64,000 bases of DNA, taken from contig NZ_JACJHY010000003.1 of NCBI RefSeq assembly GCF_014138625.1, forward strand, positions 248,001-312,000, in the 5' to 3' direction. This document shows positions 23,080 through 31,010 of the stretch, in pieces (position 1 is the stretch's first letter; the number at the start of each line of letters is the position of its first letter). Position numbers and translations under genes: made by a program. The notes under the pieces were generated by a model, which worked only from the letters and a program-made list of their open reading frames with translations, was not told the DNA's origin and ran no database searches. Source of the DNA: Aminobacter ciceronei (lineage in GTDB: Bacteria; Pseudomonadota; Alphaproteobacteria; Rhizobiales; Rhizobiaceae).

Positions 23080-23277
23080 ATGGCACTCGAACAGATCAAG
23101 GCCCAGATAGCCGTGCTGCTCCAGGAAATGGTCAACCAGCCGGAGGATTCACACGAGTTGCAGGAACAGCTGCGCGAGAAGCTCTCCGAGTTGCGCGCCC
23201 AGGGCCTGCCGCTGCCCAAGGACCTCGTCGACCTCGAAAAGCGCCTCGATGACGATTTTTCCGAACAGGAAGAATGA
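23080..23277 (+). CDS. Small coiled-coil protein of unknown function
   Basis: This 65-aa, strongly acidic protein is rich in Glu, Gln and Leu and should form a long helix or coiled coil over most of its length (MALEQIKAQIAVLL at the start, LVDLEKRLDDDFSEQEE at the end). It follows hrcA by 24 bp on the same strand with AACCGGACC before the ATG, so it is likely co-transcribed. I do not recognise a family. Its composition would suit a small adaptor or a protein bound to another coiled coil. Confidence 0.7.
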   Translation: MALEQIKAQIAVLLQEMVNQPEDSHELQEQLREKLSELRAQGLPLPKDLVDLEKRLDDDFSEQEE

Positions 23278-23289
23278 GCAGTCGGGCGA

Positions 23290-24087
23290 TCACGCCCCTT
23301 TGCTGGCCTTGTCCTGCTCGCCCCATGTCACCTGCCGGTAGTCGAAGCCATATTCCAGCGTTGGTTTGACGATGCGGAAATAGGGCGACAGGTCGAAGTC
23401 GCGCGGCGTGTAGAGCGAGTGGTGGCGGATGTGCATGATCTCCTGGCGCATGTAGGTCGACTGCGCCGAAGCGCGGCCGGGGGCGCGGGTGATCTCGGGC
23501 AGGATTGGATAGCGGATCTCACCATAGGCCTGCGCGATCATCGTCGAGCAGATGGCGCGTGTCGGGTCGCCGGAACCGAAGGCCAGCATGCGGCGGCGCC
23601 AGCGCACGGGCACCGGCGGCCGCGGAATGAAGTAGCGCAGCATGTCGGTGATGTTCTTGAGGTCGTATTTCAGCCCGAGCCTTTGCACCATGAACCTGAC
23701 GACATGGTCGCGATCCTCCGGTGACAGGCCGTTGGCCCGGCAGATGCGGGTGTTGTAGGTGCGGTATTTCGACAGCGGCACGGCAACGCAGCCTTCTCCG
23801 AGATTGACCTCGATCAGCCGCGGCCGCTCCGATCCGTCCGTCGGCTCTGGCAGCGCGTCGCCGATATAGAGTGCAGAATGCGACCAGGTCGACTGCGTCA
23901 GATACTTGATGACGGCCGAAATACGCTGGTTGCCTTCGATCAGAAGGATGTCGCCGGGCTCCAGCGTTCGCCGCAGCGTGTCCGGGTCGGAAGGTGTGTA
24001 AGGCTCGTAGCCGGAGGATTCGACCTGCAGCCGGGAGGCGAGCCAGCGGCCGAGACGGTCGAGCAGGGTGTCGGTCTTTTGCGTCAT
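23290..24087 (-). CDS. YiiX/YebB-like permuted NlpC/P60 papain-fold hydrolase
   Basis: This 265-aa protein matches the C92/YaeF-YiiX group of permuted papain-like amidases. The His-bearing motif GDILLIEGNQRISAVIKYL ... STWSHSALYIG comes first (about residues 45-80), followed by IEVNLGEGCVAVPLSKY, and the putative catalytic Cys in TRAICSTMIAQAY comes late (about residue 190), the permuted order. No signal peptide is evident. The start at 24087 is preferred to the open frame upstream. The physiological substrate (peptidoglycan, lipid or peptide amide) is not known. Confidence 0.82.
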   Translation of the reverse strand: MTQKTDTLLDRLGRWLASRLQVESSGYEPYTPSDPDTLRRTLEPGDILLIEGNQRISAVIKYLTQSTWSHSALYIGDALPEPTDGSERPRLIEVNLGEGCVAVPLSKYRTYNTRICRANGLSPEDRDHVVRFMVQRLGLKYDLKNITDMLRYFIPRPPVPVRWRRRMLAFGSGDPTRAICSTMIAQAYGEIRYPILPEITRAPGRASAQSTYMRQEIMHIRHHSLYTPRDFDLSPYFRIVKPTLEYGFDYRQVTWGEQDKASKGA

Positions 24088-24139
24088 GACGCACAGGACG
24101 TAACATGAGCCGGGCCGGCGATGCCAGCGGGGCAAACAG

Positions 24140-25072
24140 CTAGTCGGCTTCAGTTTCCGCCAAGGTTCCGCCGAGGTCGTCGCGGACCTTCTTGGCCAGC
24201 CTGCGCACCGTGCGCCGTGGCTTGTCCTCGAACAGTTCGGCGGCGTCAGCGAGGCACAGCTTGCGCAGCGCTTTCTCCGAGCGCTTGAGCAGCCTGACCA
24301 GCTGTTTCGGTTCCAGGCCGTCGAATGGCTTTTCGCCGGCCTCGATCAGCTGGCGCATAACGAACACGTCGTGCAACTCGCCCAGGCTTTCGCCGAGCGC
24401 TTCGACGCGCTCGCGGCGCGGCTTGACCGGCGAGGGCCACAGCTTGCGCAGCAGGGACAGGTGTGCGGCATGCCGCTTCACCGCCTTGCGCAGCTCATGA
24501 AAATCATCCGCTTCGCCGCGCTCGCGGGATTGCTGCAGCGCCTTGCGCGCCCGCCTCAGCGTCGCCAAGGCGCCGTCGGCCAGGACGTCGGCGGCATTCT
24601 CCGGCAGGTCGGGCAGAGCGAGGGACTGCAGCGCTTCGAAACCTGCCTGGCATTCGCCGATTGCCGTGTCGAGTACGGCGTCCAGGCCTGCATCGCCATG
24701 GGCTGCCTGCGCGCGATGGCGCACCAGCATGGCGCGGATTGCGATCAGCCCGGCGTCTGCGGCGTACTCGGCGAAATCCTCAGCCAGCCGGTCGATGGTT
24801 TCGATCAGCGCGGTCGCCTGCCGTGGTGCCGCGATCGAGGCCGAGATGGCGCGGTAGCGGTCGTTCTCCGCGCGGCAGAAGGCCTCGTCGCCCGGCCACA
24901 CCAGGTGCAGCAGCGCGCGCAGCGCCTTGAGCCGCCTGCGCGCCTTGTGCAGCGCCTTGTCGGGATTGTCGCGGGCGGTGACCAGATGGGCGGCGATCTT
25001 CTCGATCTCTTCGCCGGCGATACGGCGGACCTCGCCGGTAAGCGCCAGGCGCGGATCGATGCGAAAGCTCAT
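24140..25072 (-). CDS. CHAD domain protein
   Basis: This 310-aa, all-helical CHAD domain has the characteristic basic/His pattern: ALHKARRRLKALRALLHLV near residue 45 and DFHELRKAVKRHAAHLSLLRKLW near residue 205. CHAD domains bind polyphosphate granules. Its ATG overlaps the TGA of the upstream CYTH gene (ATGA), so the two domains, often fused in one protein (as in E. coli YgiF-type enzymes), are here split but translationally coupled. Confidence 0.9.
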   Translation of the reverse strand: MSFRIDPRLALTGEVRRIAGEEIEKIAAHLVTARDNPDKALHKARRRLKALRALLHLVWPGDEAFCRAENDRYRAISASIAAPRQATALIETIDRLAEDFAEYAADAGLIAIRAMLVRHRAQAAHGDAGLDAVLDTAIGECQAGFEALQSLALPDLPENAADVLADGALATLRRARKALQQSRERGEADDFHELRKAVKRHAAHLSLLRKLWPSPVKPRRERVEALGESLGELHDVFVMRQLIEAGEKPFDGLEPKQLVRLLKRSEKALRKLCLADAAELFEDKPRRTVRRLAKKVRDDLGGTLAETEAD

Positions 25073-25545
25073 GCAACGGCCTCCGGGACGTCGTCGCTGT
25101 GGGCAAGCGACGCATTGTAGTAGCGCGGATCGCCGGTCACCTCGCGGCCGAGCCAAGCCGGTAGTTCGGATGCCGGAACATCCTCCGGCGTCTCGAGTTC
25201 CGCGATGATCAGCCCCCTCAGTTCGCCTCCGAAAACGTCGATCTCATAGAGGCGGCCACGATGGCTAACATGGTGACGTGTCTTCTCGATGACACGGCCG
25301 ATGGCAAAATCCATCATCTCCTCGGCCTCGGCGAGGGGCACCTGATACTCGAATTCGTCGCGCACGCGACCCCTGGAGCCGAATTTCAGCGTCAGCGTCG
25401 CCACTTCGCCATCGGAGATGCGCAGCCGCACGGAGCGGCCCGTATTCGAGGCGAGATAGAACTGGCGGATGCGGATCCTGCCTTCGACAAGGCTTCGCCA
25501 CTCCTGTCCGTTCACGAGGAACTTGCGTTCGACTTCCTTGGCCAT
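25069..25545 (-). CDS. CYTH domain protein (inorganic triphosphatase-like)
   Basis: This 158-aa CYTH-fold protein starts MAKEVERKFLV, the ExExK signature of triphosphate tunnel enzymes, and continues with RIRQFYL, VRLRISDG, TLTLKFGS, EFEYQVPLAEAEEM and YEIDVFGG, giving the charged residues that line the tunnel. The activity is expected on tripolyphosphate or another organic triphosphate. The start at 25545 begins the signature. Translationally coupled to the CHAD gene. Confidence 0.9.
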   Translation of the reverse strand: MAKEVERKFLVNGQEWRSLVEGRIRIRQFYLASNTGRSVRLRISDGEVATLTLKFGSRGRVRDEFEYQVPLAEAEEMMDFAIGRVIEKTRHHVSHRGRLYEIDVFGGELRGLIIAELETPEDVPASELPAWLGREVTGDPRYYNASLAHSDDVPEAVA

Positions 25546-25594
25546 GGGCGCCAATAAAGCGCGGCCCGACAGCCGGTGCAACATTTCATTTGAC

Positions 25595-25616
25595 TTTAAT
25601 CAATCGATTGATTAAA
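25595..25616. promoter_or_regulatory. 22-bp perfect palindrome, probable TetR operator
   Basis: Half-site TTTAATCAATC followed immediately by its exact reverse complement. It lies 8 bp before the ATG of the TetR gene and 50 bp upstream of the divergent CYTH gene, the expected place for an autoregulatory operator. Confidence 0.8.
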
Positions 25617-25624
25617 TCGCCGAA

Positions 25625-26308
25625 ATGAGCAAGACACAAACCCCGCAAAATCCCTCCGCAGCCGACGCCACCCGCCTGGCCCTGGTGATGGCTGCCCTGA
25701 AACTGTTTGGCCGCCAGGGCTTCGACGGCACCTCGACGCGCGAGATAGCCACCGCAGCCAATGCCAATATTGGCTCGATCGCCTATCATTTCGGCGGCAA
25801 GGAAGGGCTGAGGCTGGCCGCAGCCGACCATGTCGTGGCGACCATCCAGGCGATCGCCAGCCAGGCGCTCGGCAATACCGGGCTGGCCCAGCCGCAAGTA
25901 GTCTCCGCCGAAGAGGCCGAGTCCCAGATCGAGGCGGCGGTAGAGCGCATGGTCGGTTTCATGGTCGCCCGCCCCGAGGCTGGCGAGATCGTCCAGTTCG
26001 TGCTGCGCGAGCTGTCGACGCCGACCGATGCGCTCGACCGTATCTACACCGGCGTGTTTGAGCCGGTGCACCGCAGGCTGTGTCACCTCTGGGCCGCCGC
26101 CACCGGCGAGGAGGCCGAGAGTGAGCGCGTCAGGATCAGCGTCTTCATGATGATCGGCCAGGTCGTCTACTTCCGCATCGCCCGCGCCGCGGTCCTGCGC
26201 CGGATGGGCTGGGTCGACATCGGCCCCGCCGAAGTCGGCAAGGTCATCGGCATCGCCAGGGAAAACGTCGCAGTCATCATCGCTGCGCGAAAGGCAGGAA
26301 AGCCATGA
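25625..26308 (+). CDS. TetR-family regulator (CecR/YbiH-like)
   Basis: This 227-aa regulator has an N-terminal TetR helix-turn-helix (LFGRQGFDGTSTREIATAANANIGSIAYHFGGKEGL, about residues 28-65) and a CecR-type C-terminal domain with ELSTPTDALDRIY. It is the first gene of an operon with HlyD, ABC ATPase and ABC permease genes, the same logic as E. coli cecR-ybhGFSR, whose regulator controls drug efflux. ATGA overlap with the HlyD gene. A perfect palindrome directly upstream is the likely operator; the ligand is unknown. Confidence 0.9.
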   Translation: MSKTQTPQNPSAADATRLALVMAALKLFGRQGFDGTSTREIATAANANIGSIAYHFGGKEGLRLAAADHVVATIQAIASQALGNTGLAQPQVVSAEEAESQIEAAVERMVGFMVARPEAGEIVQFVLRELSTPTDALDRIYTGVFEPVHRRLCHLWAAATGEEAESERVRISVFMMIGQVVYFRIARAAVLRRMGWVDIGPAEVGKVIGIARENVAVIIAARKAGKP

Positions 26309-27261
26309 GTGTTCTGTGTTCCATACCCTTTGCCGCACAGCTGTTTTCGGCCTGTGCCGGCCCGGCACCTCTGGCCGTCGGTTATGTCGAGGGCGACTAT
26401 GTCCAGCTCGCTCCCATCGAGGTGGCGCAGGTTGAAACCGTCTCCGTCCGCCGCGGCGACCGCGTCGAGGCAGGCAAGCCCGTCGTCACGCTGGAAAGCG
26501 GCGACGCCAGGATCGCGGTGACCCAGGCCGAGGCAGCCCTTGCCCAGGCAGAGGCGCAGCTCGCCGACCTCAAGATCGGCAAGCGTCCCGACGAGATCGC
26601 CGCCCTCGAGGCAGCCGTGCGCTCCAGCCAGGCCCAGGCCGACGATGCCCAGCGCAGCCTGACCCGTACCCAGGATCTCGCCCGACGTTCGATTGCCACC
26701 CAGGCCCAGCTCGACGACGCGACGACCAAGCTCGAGGTCGCCCAGGCGGCCTTTGGACAGGCCACAGCCAATCTCGCCGTCGGCCGCCTGCCGGCCCGCA
26801 GCGAGGTGATCAAGGCCGCCGAAAAGCAGGTCGAGCAGGCCCGCTCAGCGCTCGGCCAGGCAGAGTGGCGGCTGTCCAAGCGCACGCTGACCGCACCCGC
26901 CGCCGGCCGCATCAACGACGTCATCCGCAATGCCGGCGACACCGCCGGCCCGTCCTCGCCGGTGCTGTCGGTGCTGCCCGACGGCGCGGTCAAGCTGACC
27001 TTGTTCATCCCGGAGCGCGCGTTTTCCTCCGTTCATGTCGGCACCCGCCTTGCCGTACGCTGCGACGGCTGCGCCGACGGGCTCACCGCCAAGGTCAGCT
27101 ACGTCTCGCCCGATCCCGAATTCACCCCGCCGGTCATCTACTCGCTCGAGAACCGGCAGAAGCTCGTCTACCTCGTCGAGGCGCGCCCTGAAGGCGCCAA
27201 CTCGGCGCTGCAGCCGGGCCAGATCGTCGATGTGGCACTGGAGAAGGGAGCAGGGGAGTAA
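26305..27261 (+). CDS. HlyD-family periplasmic adaptor (YbhG-like)
   Basis: This 318-aa membrane-fusion protein has an N-terminal hydrophobic segment with a Cys (LFSACAGPAPL), a biotinyl-lipoyl half (VETVSVRRGDRVEAGKPVV), a long Ala/Gln/Glu-rich helical hairpin (about residues 70-190), the second lipoyl half (LTAPAAGRINDVIRNAGDT) and a beta-barrel. It would link the inner-membrane ABC exporter to an outer-membrane channel. The N-terminal Cys is a weak lipobox (F at -3), so lipid attachment is uncertain. Translationally coupled to the TetR gene. Confidence 0.9.
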   Translation: MSVLCSIPFAAQLFSACAGPAPLAVGYVEGDYVQLAPIEVAQVETVSVRRGDRVEAGKPVVTLESGDARIAVTQAEAALAQAEAQLADLKIGKRPDEIAALEAAVRSSQAQADDAQRSLTRTQDLARRSIATQAQLDDATTKLEVAQAAFGQATANLAVGRLPARSEVIKAAEKQVEQARSALGQAEWRLSKRTLTAPAAGRINDVIRNAGDTAGPSSPVLSVLPDGAVKLTLFIPERAFSSVHVGTRLAVRCDGCADGLTAKVSYVSPDPEFTPPVIYSLENRQKLVYLVEARPEGANSALQPGQIVDVALEKGAGE

Positions 27262-27331
27262 GGCAGTAGGGCAGGCCAGGCGCGTTGCAGCCCTGTTGCC
27301 CTATTCACTTACTGCCTTGTCTACGGCACCC

Positions 27332-28249
27332 ATGAACGCCATCGAAGTCACCAACCTCGTCAAGCGCTTCGGCGACAAGACCGTCGTCGACCATGTCACC
27401 ATGACCGTCGCCGAAGGCGAGATCGTCGGCTTCCTCGGGCCCAACGGCTCGGGCAAGACAACCACCATTCGCATCATGTGCGGCCTGCTGACGCCCGACG
27501 AGGGCGAGGGCCAGGTGCTGGGCTACGACTTGCGCAGCGACAGCCTCAAGATCAAGCGCGAAGTCGGCTACATGACGCAGAAGTTCTCGTTCTACGAGGA
27601 CCTGACGATCGGCGAGAACCTCGAATTCGTTGCCCGGCTCTACAAGCTCAGACCTGTCGAGGAGCATGTCGCCCGAACCCTCGAAGAGCTCGGTCTGACC
27701 ACGCGCCGTAACCAGCTTGCCGGCACGCTGTCGGGCGGCTGGAAGCAGCGCCTGGCACTCGCCGCCTGTATCATGCACAAGCCGAAGCTGCTTCTGCTCG
27801 ACGAACCCACCGCCGGCGTCGACCCCAAGGCGCGGCGTGAATTCTGGGACGAGATCCACCGCCTGGCGCGCGGCGGGCTCACCGTGCTCGTCTCCACCCA
27901 CTACATGGACGAGGCCGAGCGCTGCCACCGCATCAGCTACATCTCCTATGGCAAGATGCTGGCGTCGGGCACCGTCGAGGAGGTCGTGCGCAATGCCGGG
28001 CTGACAACTTTCGTCGTCTCGGGCCCGCGGCTCGACCAGATCGCCTCCGCGCTTGAAGGCCGGCCCGGCGTCGAGCAGGTCGCCCCCTTCGGCGCGACGC
28101 TTCATGTCGTCGGCTCCGACAGGCAGAAGCTCGAGGCAGCCCTTGCCGACATCGGCAGCCGCGAAGGCGTGACCGTCGCGCCGGGCGAAACCAGCCTCGA
28201 AGACGTCTTCATCCAGTTCATGGCCGCTTCCAGGGACAATATGTCATGA
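27332..28249 (+). CDS. ABC exporter ATP-binding protein
   Basis: This 305-aa ABC ATPase has Walker A GPNGSGKTTT near residue 38, the Q-loop MTQKFSFYEDLTI, signature TLSGGWKQRLALA, Walker B LLLLDEPTAGVDP and the H-loop STHYMDEAERC. The C-terminal extension is of the ABC-2 exporter type. It corresponds to one half of E. coli YbhF, which carries two ATPase domains. The ATG at 27332 follows the HlyD gene by 70 bp; no strong Shine-Dalgarno is visible there. The stop overlaps the permease start (ATGA). Confidence 0.93.
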   Translation: MNAIEVTNLVKRFGDKTVVDHVTMTVAEGEIVGFLGPNGSGKTTTIRIMCGLLTPDEGEGQVLGYDLRSDSLKIKREVGYMTQKFSFYEDLTIGENLEFVARLYKLRPVEEHVARTLEELGLTTRRNQLAGTLSGGWKQRLALAACIMHKPKLLLLDEPTAGVDPKARREFWDEIHRLARGGLTVLVSTHYMDEAERCHRISYISYGKMLASGTVEEVVRNAGLTTFVVSGPRLDQIASALEGRPGVEQVAPFGATLHVVGSDRQKLEAALADIGSREGVTVAPGETSLEDVFIQFMAASRDNMS

Positions 28250-29388
28250 CCGCCAACGGCTTCTTTTCCTTTGCGCGGCTCGGTGCGCTGCTGACCAAGG
28301 AATTCATCCAGATGCGGCGTGACCGCATCACCTTTGCCATGATGCTCGGCGTGCCGCTGATGCAGCTGGTGTTGTTCGGCTTCGCCATCAACAGCGACCC
28401 CAAAAGCCTGCCCGCAGCACTGCTCGCCACCAGCAACGACCAGTACACGCGGGCCATGGTCTCGGCGCTGCAGAACACCAACTACTACCGCTTCGACCAC
28501 ATCGCCCATACCGCCGCCGAGGCCGAGGAGCTGATGGCCAGCGGCGAGGTTGCCTTCGTCGTCACCATCCCAGCCGATTTCGGCCGCCGGGTGGCGGCCG
28601 GCGACGCGCCGCAGATCCTGATCGAGGCCGACGCCACCGATCCCTCGGCCTCCAGCGGTGCTGTGTCTACGCTGGGCACGGTGGCCAACCAGGCGCTGCT
28701 CAGGGCCCAGGGCATGGAAGCGTCTTCCGCCGAGACCGCCAAGGGGCAGCTCGAGGTCGTCGTCCATCGCCGCTACAATCCCGAGGGCATCTCGCAATAC
28801 AACATCGTGCCCGGCCTGCTCGGCGTCATCCTGCAGATGACCATGGTGATGATGACGTCGATGGCACTGACCCGCGAAACCGAGCGCGGCACGATGGAAA
28901 ATCTGCTCGCCATGCCGGCGAGCCCGGCCGAGATCATGCTCGGCAAGGTCTTGCCCTATCTTGTCGTCGGCGCGGTGCAGGTGACGGTGGTGCTGGTCGC
29001 CTCCAAGCTGCTGTTTGCCATCCCGTTCATCGGCTCGCTGTCGTTGCTTCTGTCGGCGATCCTGGTCTTCGTGCTGGCGCTGGTGCTGCTCGGCTACACC
29101 ATCTCGACGATTGCCCGCACCCAGATGCAGGCGATGCAGCTGACCTTCTTCTTCTTCCTGCCGTCGATCCTGCTGTCGGGTTTCATGTTCCCCTATCGCG
29201 GCATGCCCGGCTGGGCCCAGGCGCTGGGCGAGATCCTGCCGCTGACGCATTTCCTGCGCATCATCCGCGCCGTCATGCTGAAGGGCGCAGAGCTGCCGGC
29301 CATCGCCGTCGAAGTCGGCATTCTCGGCCTGTTCGTTGCCGTATTCGCTGGGCTGGCCCTGTTCCGCTTCCGCCGCACTCTGGACTGA
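28246..29388 (+). CDS. ABC-2 type exporter permease
   Basis: This 380-aa permease has an N-terminal helix (about 30-55), a large extracytoplasmic domain (about 56-180) and five C-terminal helices, the YbhS/YbhR pattern. Recognisable segments are LTKEFIQMRRDRITFAMMLGVPLMQL near the start and MTSMALTRETERGTMENLLAMPASPAEIMLGK. Only one permease gene is present, whereas E. coli has two, so a homodimer is likely. Last gene of the TetR-led operon. Confidence 0.92.
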   Translation: MTANGFFSFARLGALLTKEFIQMRRDRITFAMMLGVPLMQLVLFGFAINSDPKSLPAALLATSNDQYTRAMVSALQNTNYYRFDHIAHTAAEAEELMASGEVAFVVTIPADFGRRVAAGDAPQILIEADATDPSASSGAVSTLGTVANQALLRAQGMEASSAETAKGQLEVVVHRRYNPEGISQYNIVPGLLGVILQMTMVMMTSMALTRETERGTMENLLAMPASPAEIMLGKVLPYLVVGAVQVTVVLVASKLLFAIPFIGSLSLLLSAILVFVLALVLLGYTISTIARTQMQAMQLTFFFFLPSILLSGFMFPYRGMPGWAQALGEILPLTHFLRIIRAVMLKGAELPAIAVEVGILGLFVAVFAGLALFRFRRTLD

Positions 29389-29475
29389 GAAGGTCTGGCA
29401 GCTGCCTTGTGGCATGAGCTTTTGCGCCGCCCATGGCTCTGCTAGGCTGCCTGCTCCCGGCTGAAGGTGCGGCAC

Positions 29476-30297
29476 ATGCTTCGTGGCGGACTACGCAACG
29501 CGCTGACAGCGCTCCTGCTGCTTTTCGCTGGCGTCGGCCAGGCGAGGGCCGACGACCTCTATTCCGTTGGCACGATCACCAGCGGCACAGCGCCCGAGCG
29601 GCGCGACATCGGTTTTGCCAATTGCCTGCGCAATGTCGTGGTCCGGGTCACCGGCGACAGCAGGCTGCTCAATGAGCCGCGCCTTGCCAAACAAGCCGCG
29701 CATGCCGGCGAGCTGATCGCCAGCCACAGCTTCCGCGACCGCATGAGTGGCACACCTATTCATGACGAGCAGGGCAGCTACGACCGCCCGCACGACCTGA
29801 CCTGCGTCTTCGACCGCGCAAAGCTCGACGCCTTCTTGAAGTCGTTCGACCACAAACCTTGGCTCAAGCGTCCAAAACTTGTCGCCGTCATCGGCGCCCT
29901 CGACATGAAGGGGAGGGCCAGCATGCTGGCCAGCGACAGCATTGCCCCGCGCGATGAAGACATGCGCGCAGCACTCGTCAGCGCCGCCGACAAGGCAGCC
30001 TTGCCGCTTCTGCTGCCGTCGCAGCAACAGTTGATGCACGCGGGGCTTTCGGCTTCGACCCTCGCGAAAGCCGATCCGGCGCGCCTCGGCACCCTGGCCC
30101 GCATGGCCGGCGGCGAGCGGGCGCTTGTCGGCACCATCGTCTGGAACAGCAAGCCTGCCGGCTGGGTCGCCGAATGGCGCATCGCCGACGCGTCGCCCGC
30201 CACGCGCTGGGGCATTTCAGGCGTCGGCTTCGATGACGCCTTCCGCAACGCCGTCTCAGGCGCCGCGCAGGTGCTGTCGGGGCATGAGGCGCCGTAG
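29476..30297 (+). CDS. DUF2066-type exported protein
   Basis: This 273-aa protein starts with a signal peptide (LTALLLLFAGVGQARA, cleavage near residue 25) and contains VVVRVTGDSRLLNEPRL, which is the start of a DUF2066-like domain, and later LLLPSQQQLM and GTIVWNSKPAGWVAEWRI. The function of the family is unknown; it is often an outer-envelope-associated protein. ATG 29476 is preferred over GTG 29467 because GAAGG precedes it by 8 bases. It stands alone. Confidence 0.75.
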   Translation: MLRGGLRNALTALLLLFAGVGQARADDLYSVGTITSGTAPERRDIGFANCLRNVVVRVTGDSRLLNEPRLAKQAAHAGELIASHSFRDRMSGTPIHDEQGSYDRPHDLTCVFDRAKLDAFLKSFDHKPWLKRPKLVAVIGALDMKGRASMLASDSIAPRDEDMRAALVSAADKAALPLLLPSQQQLMHAGLSASTLAKADPARLGTLARMAGGERALVGTIVWNSKPAGWVAEWRIADASPATRWGISGVGFDDAFRNAVSGAAQVLSGHEAP

Positions 30298-30299
30298 TG

Positions 30300-30324
30300 G
30301 CGCCGCCTTGTAGAGGCGGGGCGC
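30300..30324 (+). terminator. GC-rich hairpin after DUF2066 gene
   Basis: GCGCCGCCT and AGGCGGGGCGC pair around a TGTAG loop with one bulged G, 3 bp after the stop codon. There is no T run, so termination is uncertain. Confidence 0.35.
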
Positions 30325-30354
30325 TCCGGGTCTGCGAGGCCGCGCCTATGAGGT

Positions 30355-30500
30355 TGGCGATTCCTCTCCCTCACGAAATGGGAGAGGTGGCCGTGTAGCG
30401 CCCGGAGAGGGGTGCTTGGCGAAGAGACTTGGCCCTCCGCTATGGCTCCGGGCGTTCGTCGTTGGAAAAGCCAGATCGTTGGCTTTTCTTGGCCTGCGGC
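30355..30500. repeat. Intergenic mosaic repeat with AAAAGCCA hairpin
   Basis: This gap contains CTCCCTCACGAAATGGGAGAG, then CCCTCCGCTATGGCTCCGGG joined to CGTTCGTCG, then the hairpin GAAAAGCCA-GATCGT-TGGCTTTTC (30465-30488), and GGCCTGCGGCCAACACTCC. Reversed, the same module order is found at 57344-57424, where the central hairpin has a different sequence. Confidence 0.7.
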
Positions 30501-30509
30501 CAACACTCC

Positions 30510-30833
30510 TCACCCCATCAGCGACCTGACCCGCTTCTCGCCACCAGCCTTGCGCCACGCATTGAACCTGTGCGTCGCCGCCGCGAACGAGATCTTCATC
30601 GCCTGGGACACCGAGTAGCGCGACTTGCCCTCGTCGAACATGCGGTAGCAGCATTCGACGCCGTCGGGCGTCAGCTTGCCGTCGCAGGTCTTGTTGTGCG
30701 GGTTGGCCGGGTCGAACTGTTCCGGCTGCGGTTCGAGCATGCCCTTGAGGCGGGCGAGGTCTGCTTCGATGCTGGCGATCAGCTCGAGCACGGGCTTGGG
30801 GTCGATGTGATGCGCCTGCTGCTTGGCCGCCAT
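30510..30833 (-). CDS. Hypothetical protein, possible HTH fold
   Basis: This 107-aa protein has an N-terminal helical half (DPKPVLELIASIEADLARLKGML), a middle with three Cys (CDGKLTPDGVECCYRMFDEG) and a C-terminal segment YSVSQAMKISFAAATHRFNAWRKAGG that resembles a helix-turn-helix. GAAGGAAT precedes the ATG. I do not recognise a characterised family. It is divergent from mbfA; the 12-bp palindrome 30862-30873 lies 29 bp upstream of its start and might be its own operator. Confidence 0.7.
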   Translation of the reverse strand: MAAKQQAHHIDPKPVLELIASIEADLARLKGMLEPQPEQFDPANPHNKTCDGKLTPDGVECCYRMFDEGKSRYSVSQAMKISFAAATHRFNAWRKAGGEKRVRSLMG

Positions 30834-30861
30834 TGTGCATTCCTTCTATCAGGTGAGATTA

Positions 30862-30873
30862 GGCTATATAGCC
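30862..30873. promoter_or_regulatory. 12-bp palindrome GGCTATATAGCC
   Basis: A perfect palindrome in the mbfA / 107-codon gene intergenic region; its TATA core may overlap a -10 element of the leftward gene. Confidence 0.35.
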
Positions 30874-30976
30874 ACACATTCCCCTATAACAAGGCGCGCT
30901 GTCGCACCTGATTTGGCATGCGGCAATAGATCATACCTGGGGTAAGCGCGCATTGACCGGGAGGCGTCGAACACCT

Positions 30977-30997
30977 AGTTTAGAATCATTCTAAACT
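30977..30997 (+). promoter_or_regulatory. Irr-box (ICE-like) operator of mbfA
   Basis: Perfect dyad AGTTTAGAA-TCA-TTCTAAACT. The core TTTAGAA-N3-TTCTAAA is the pattern of the iron control element bound by Irr in rhizobia, where mbfA is a known Irr target. It ends 13 bp before the mbfA ATG, so bound Irr would block transcription or initiation. Confidence 0.85.
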
Positions 30998-31010
30998 GGA
31001 AGATTCGCAG

